Positions 12,507 through 15,783 of a stretch of 15,783 bases of DNA are shown here, piece after piece. Every line of letters begins with the position of its first letter. The stretch's first letter is position 1. The notes below the pieces were generated by a model, which saw only the letters and a program-made list of their open reading frames with translations, was not told the DNA's origin and ran no database searches. Source of the DNA: Candidatus Glassbacteria bacterium RIFCSPLOWO2_12_FULL_58_11 (GTDB lineage Bacteria; Gemmatimonadota; Glassbacteria; GWA2-58-10); contig MFIX01000072.1 in assembly GCA_001780825.1 (NCBI GenBank), positions 1,030 to 16,812 of the forward strand, written 5' to 3'. The translations under genes and the position numbers were made by a program.

Positions 12507-15500
12507 ATGCGAACCAAGCTTGTCGGCAGGCTGCTATATCTCTGCTTCTTTCTTTCCGGAGCGAGCGGCCTGATTTTCGAAATTGTCTGGATGCGCAAGC
12601 TCTCGCTGATTTTCGGCAGCACCGTGTACGCGGTCAGCACGGTAGTCGCAGTATTCATGGGCGGCCTGGCCCTGGGGAGCTGGCTTTTTGGCCGAGCGGC
12701 GGACCGCTCCACCAACTGCCTGCGCCTCTACACCCTGCTCGAGCTCGGTATCGGCGCGGCTGGAGTGGCGATCACGCTGACCCTGCTGCCCCTGCTGGAC
12801 AATATCTACATTTTCTTTCACGGCCTGGGCTTCCAGAGCGGACCGGGGCTTTTCCTGATCCGTTTCCTGCTGTCAGTGCTGATCATGCTCGGGCCGACAG
12901 TCCTGATGGGCGGGACCCTGCCGGTGGTGGGCCGCTACCTGGTGCGGACCCAGAACGAGCTCGGCTCACGGATCGGCTTTCTGTACGGAATCAATACTCT
13001 CGGCGCGGTAACCGGCACGCTTGGCAGCGGCTTCTGGCTGATCGCCCTGTACGGCGAGACCGTGACTATCCTGATCGCCGCGGCCGGCAACCTGATCGCC
13101 GGGCTGATCGCCCTGCTGCTGCTTCGCGCTGCCGCTGGAGCCCCGGCCGGCAGTGCAAAAGCCGAGAAAATCTCGGCCCCCTCCGCCTACTCCGAATCCA
13201 GGTTGAAGCTGGTGCCCTGGCTTTTCGCGCTCTCCGGGTTTGCCGCTCTGGCCTATGAGGTGCTTTGGACCCGGGCCCTGATCTATTTTGTCGGCCTCTC
13301 GGTGCACGCTTTCACGATAATCCTGGCCTGTTTCCTGGCCGGGATCGCTCTCGGCTCGCTGCTCGCCACCCGTTTCGTGGACCGTATCTCCAGGCTATTC
13401 CTTCTGTTCGGCGTTCTGCAATGGCTGATGGCCCTCTCCGGTGTAATCAGCCTGCCCCTGTTCGGCAAGCTGAATCTCCTGTACCTGAAACTCAACCTGC
13501 TGTTCGGAGCGAATTCCTGGAGCGAGGTTACACTGGTCAAGTTCATCCTCTGTTTCGCGGTGCTCGGCCTGCCCACCCTGGCCATGGGCGCGGCTTTCCC
13601 GACAGTCAACCGCCTGTACATCCAGCGGAGGAACGCCCTGGGAACCAGCGTAGGCGAGCTTTACGCTGCCAATACCGCGGGGACTATCCTGGGCTCGCTG
13701 TGCGCCGGGTTCCTGTTGCTGCCCCTGGCCGGGATAACCGGCGCGATTCTGGCCGTGGCCGGGATCAATGCCCTCCTGGCGCTGGCCGCCACCGCCCTGG
13801 AGGCCGGCCGGGCAAAAAAGCGCCTCTGGCTCAGCAGCGCAGCCCTGGTTGTATTTCTCGCCGGGGCAGGTTATGTCTCCGCCTCCGGCTCGCTCGGCCC
13901 GCTCATGCGCCACAGCCTGCAGAACCGGGGCAAGGAAATCCTCTTTTTCCGGGAGGGCACAGAGGCCAGCCTGGCGGTCCTGCGCAATGTCGATGGGCAG
14001 CGGGAGCTCAATATCAACGGGGAAAGCACCGCCTATACGGGTTTCGATGATATCGTGATCCACAAGCTGCTCTCCCACCTGCCGATCCTCTTTCACCGGG
14101 ACCCGCGGAGCGTGCTGGTCGTGGGCTTCGGGTTCGGCAGCACGGTCTATACCGCCACCTGCTACGCTCTGCCGGAAATCGAATGCGTGGAGCTCGTACC
14201 GGATGAGGTGCGGACCGCCGGTTACTTTCTGCCGGAGAACCACGGCGTGCTGGAGAGCGGCCAGGTGAAAATGGATTTTAACGATGGCCGCAACGTGATC
14301 CTGACCTCCCGGAGCAAGTACGATGTAATCAGTTTCAACGCGATCCATCCCAAGCTGAGCCCGATGCTATATACGCTGGATTTCTACCGTCTCTGCAGCC
14401 GGGCCCTCGCCCCCGGCGGAACGATCTGCGCCTGGCTGCCCACCAACGGGCTGACCCTGACCGAGTTCAAGAGCCTGCTGCGCTCCTTTGTCGAGGTTTT
14501 CCCGGAAAGCAGCCTCTGGTGGTGCAATCCGGCCAATGTTATCCTGCTGGGGAGCACGCAGCCGCTGAAAATCGATTTCCCGGCCTTTCGAAAAACGCTC
14601 TCCGCCGATAAGATCCGGCAGGACTTGAGCGAGGTCCGGCTGGATCAGCCGCTCGCGCTGGCTACGCTGTTCATGCTGGGCCCGGGGCGTCTGCGAAAGC
14701 TGACCGCCGATGCGCCGCTCAACACGGATGCCAAGCCGCTGATCGAATTTTCCAAGACCATGGCGCCGACTGTACCGATGGACACTTACCGCTGGATGAT
14801 GGATAACCTGGAGCCGGTGAGCGATTATTTTGTCTGGGATGAGAGCGGCGCGGAGAGCGCGGAGGACAGCCTGGCGCAATTGCGCTCGGCCTGCGAACAG
14901 TGGTACCGGGCGCGCAGGGTATTATACGAGGGGAAGTTTGCCAGCTGGGTGTTCCAGGAGCCCTCGGTTGCGGTGCAGCTGTATCTCAAAGCCCGGGCCT
15001 TGAACCCGGAGGATGAATATATCGGCTATTTTGCCGGGGGACAGTCCGTCAATCCCGACTCGCTTGCCGGGCTGGCCGCGGAAAATCCACGGGATTTCGT
15101 GGTCCGCTACCAGCTTGGAAGTTACTATATAGGTTTGGGCGATGCCGCAAAAGCCAGTCATTACTTTACTGAGGTGACTCGGATCGTTCCGGAACACGCC
15201 CTGTCCTGGTTCCAGCTCGGGGTCTGCCACGAGGACCAGGGAAGGCCGGAGGAGGCCGAAAGTTATTTCCGGAAGGCGCTGGAAATCAATCCGGCTAGCC
15301 CGCAGACCCTGGTCAACCTGGGTTTATTGCATTACCGGCGCAAACAGTACGGCCAGGCGGAAAAGCTTTTTCTCGAGGCCCTCGAGGCCAGCCCGAACTA
15401 CGGCCAGGCGACATTCAACCTGGCGAACCTGAAACTCCGGCAAGGCGAGAAACAGGAGGCCGAGCGCCTGTACCGCGAGACCCTGGCTAATGACCCGTTC

Positions 15501-15740
15501 ATGTTCCTGGCCAGTCTGAATCTCGGGGTGCTGCTGACCAACCGCGGCTCTTATGAGGAGGCGGTAGGGCAGTACCGCAGGGCCATCGCGCTCAGCCCCG
15601 GGCTGCTGACCGCCTACAATAATCTGGCCCTGACCTATGACAAGATGGGCGACCCGGCCAATGCCGAAAAAGTCCGTGAGTACGCCAGCCGTTTAGAGGC
15701 CCGCACCGGGGGCAAGAGCGCCGGGAATGCGGAACCGTGA
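12507..15740 (+). CDS. Membrane-anchored spermidine-synthase-like protein with C-terminal TPR repeats
   Basis: A 1077-residue protein in three parts. Residues 1-460 hold many transmembrane helices in two homologous halves: LSGASGLIFEIVWMR (16-30) mirrors LSGFAALAYEVLWTR (242-256), and LMGGTLPVVGRYL mirrors AMGAAFPTVNRLY. Residues about 475-750 resemble a spermidine-synthase methyltransferase-like fold, with NGEST at 504-508, SAM-type loop VVGFGFGST (538-546), Glu562 at the end of strand 2, DGRN at 593-596, and YDVISFNAIHP near 605-614. The catalytic Asp of aminopropyltransferases appears as Asn611. Residues about 865-1066 contain six 34-residue TPRs (for example WFQLGVCHEDQGRPEEAESY). AAGGAA lies about 11 nt before the ATG. 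SpeE-like proteins with such membrane modules are widespread but poorly understood; true spermidine synthesis is doubtful. Helices place it in the inner membrane. It stands alone behind a terminator. Confidence 0.87.
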   Translation: MRTKLVGRLLYLCFFLSGASGLIFEIVWMRKLSLIFGSTVYAVSTVVAVFMGGLALGSWLFGRAADRSTNCLRLYTLLELGIGAAGVAITLTLLPLLDNIYIFFHGLGFQSGPGLFLIRFLLSVLIMLGPTVLMGGTLPVVGRYLVRTQNELGSRIGFLYGINTLGAVTGTLGSGFWLIALYGETVTILIAAAGNLIAGLIALLLLRAAAGAPAGSAKAEKISAPSAYSESRLKLVPWLFALSGFAALAYEVLWTRALIYFVGLSVHAFTIILACFLAGIALGSLLATRFVDRISRLFLLFGVLQWLMALSGVISLPLFGKLNLLYLKLNLLFGANSWSEVTLVKFILCFAVLGLPTLAMGAAFPTVNRLYIQRRNALGTSVGELYAANTAGTILGSLCAGFLLLPLAGITGAILAVAGINALLALAATALEAGRAKKRLWLSSAALVVFLAGAGYVSASGSLGPLMRHSLQNRGKEILFFREGTEASLAVLRNVDGQRELNINGESTAYTGFDDIVIHKLLSHLPILFHRDPRSVLVVGFGFGSTVYTATCYALPEIECVELVPDEVRTAGYFLPENHGVLESGQVKMDFNDGRNVILTSRSKYDVISFNAIHPKLSPMLYTLDFYRLCSRALAPGGTICAWLPTNGLTLTEFKSLLRSFVEVFPESSLWWCNPANVILLGSTQPLKIDFPAFRKTLSADKIRQDLSEVRLDQPLALATLFMLGPGRLRKLTADAPLNTDAKPLIEFSKTMAPTVPMDTYRWMMDNLEPVSDYFVWDESGAESAEDSLAQLRSACEQWYRARRVLYEGKFASWVFQEPSVAVQLYLKARALNPEDEYIGYFAGGQSVNPDSLAGLAAENPRDFVVRYQLGSYYIGLGDAAKASHYFTEVTRIVPEHALSWFQLGVCHEDQGRPEEAESYFRKALEINPASPQTLVNLGLLHYRRKQYGQAEKLFLEALEASPNYGQATFNLANLKLRQGEKQEAERLYRETLANDPFMFLASLNLGVLLTNRGSYEEAVGQYRRAIALSPGLLTAYNNLALTYDKMGDPANAEKVREYASRLEARTGGKSAGNAEP

Positions 15741-15783
15741 ATCCAGTGGACGAGTAAATATCACTTATTGTAAATCACTTGAA

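Noticed and set aside
1..15783. CRISPR arrays, insertion sequences, phage or defence genes
   Set aside because: No regularly spaced repeats, terminal inverted repeats with transposase, or defence-type domains were found on either strand.

Overview
The window is a GC-rich stretch of a bacterial chromosome from a Gram-negative organism. The evidence is several Sec signal peptides, a small outer-membrane beta-barrel ending in Phe, and clear AGGAGG-type ribosome binding sites. Gene content resembles uncultivated, polysaccharide-degrading lineages of the FCB/PVC type: a GH20-like glycosidase, a DUF1080 3-keto-glycoside hydrolase, secreted nucleoside hydrolases, Gfo/Idh/MocA and AKR-like proteins, and a SpeE-TPR fusion. 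That placement is inference. There is no phage, transposase, CRISPR or restriction gene, and the codon style is uniform throughout.

Left part (1-7691): a GH20-like secreted glycosidase runs off the left edge on the minus strand. It is divergent from a secreted DUF1080 protein. Then come an orphan 101-residue J-domain protein and a compact plus-strand run. This run contains a secreted nucleoside-hydrolase/alpha-beta-hydrolase fusion, a second secreted nucleoside hydrolase, an outer-membrane beta-barrel and an MFS exporter-like permease. Together they look like a scavenging set: glycosides and nucleoside-like compounds are cleaved outside the cytoplasm, with an outer-membrane protein and a permease alongside.

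Middle (7692-10207): a convergent junction carries a perfect 20-bp palindrome. It is followed by a BASS-family sodium symporter on the minus strand, then about 500 bp without a convincing gene, then a CDF zinc/cation efflux protein on the plus strand. The 500-bp gap is the most unusual DNA here. It contains an 88-nt element that folds on paper as a four-way junction with almost no unpaired junction bases, flanked by further inverted repeats. All of it lies where the 5' leader of the BASS gene would be.

Right part (10252-15740): an aldo-keto-reductase-like TIM barrel that appears to lack the catalytic tetrad, a Gfo/Idh/MocA dehydrogenase closed by a strong intrinsic terminator, and a 1077-residue membrane protein. 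The last joins a duplicated multi-helix module, a spermidine-synthase-like Rossmann domain and six TPRs.

No complete new defence or mobile system is evident. The best candidates for something undescribed are the structured element near 8880-8970, the nucleoside hydrolase/esterase fusion, and the two enzyme-like proteins with altered catalytic residues.
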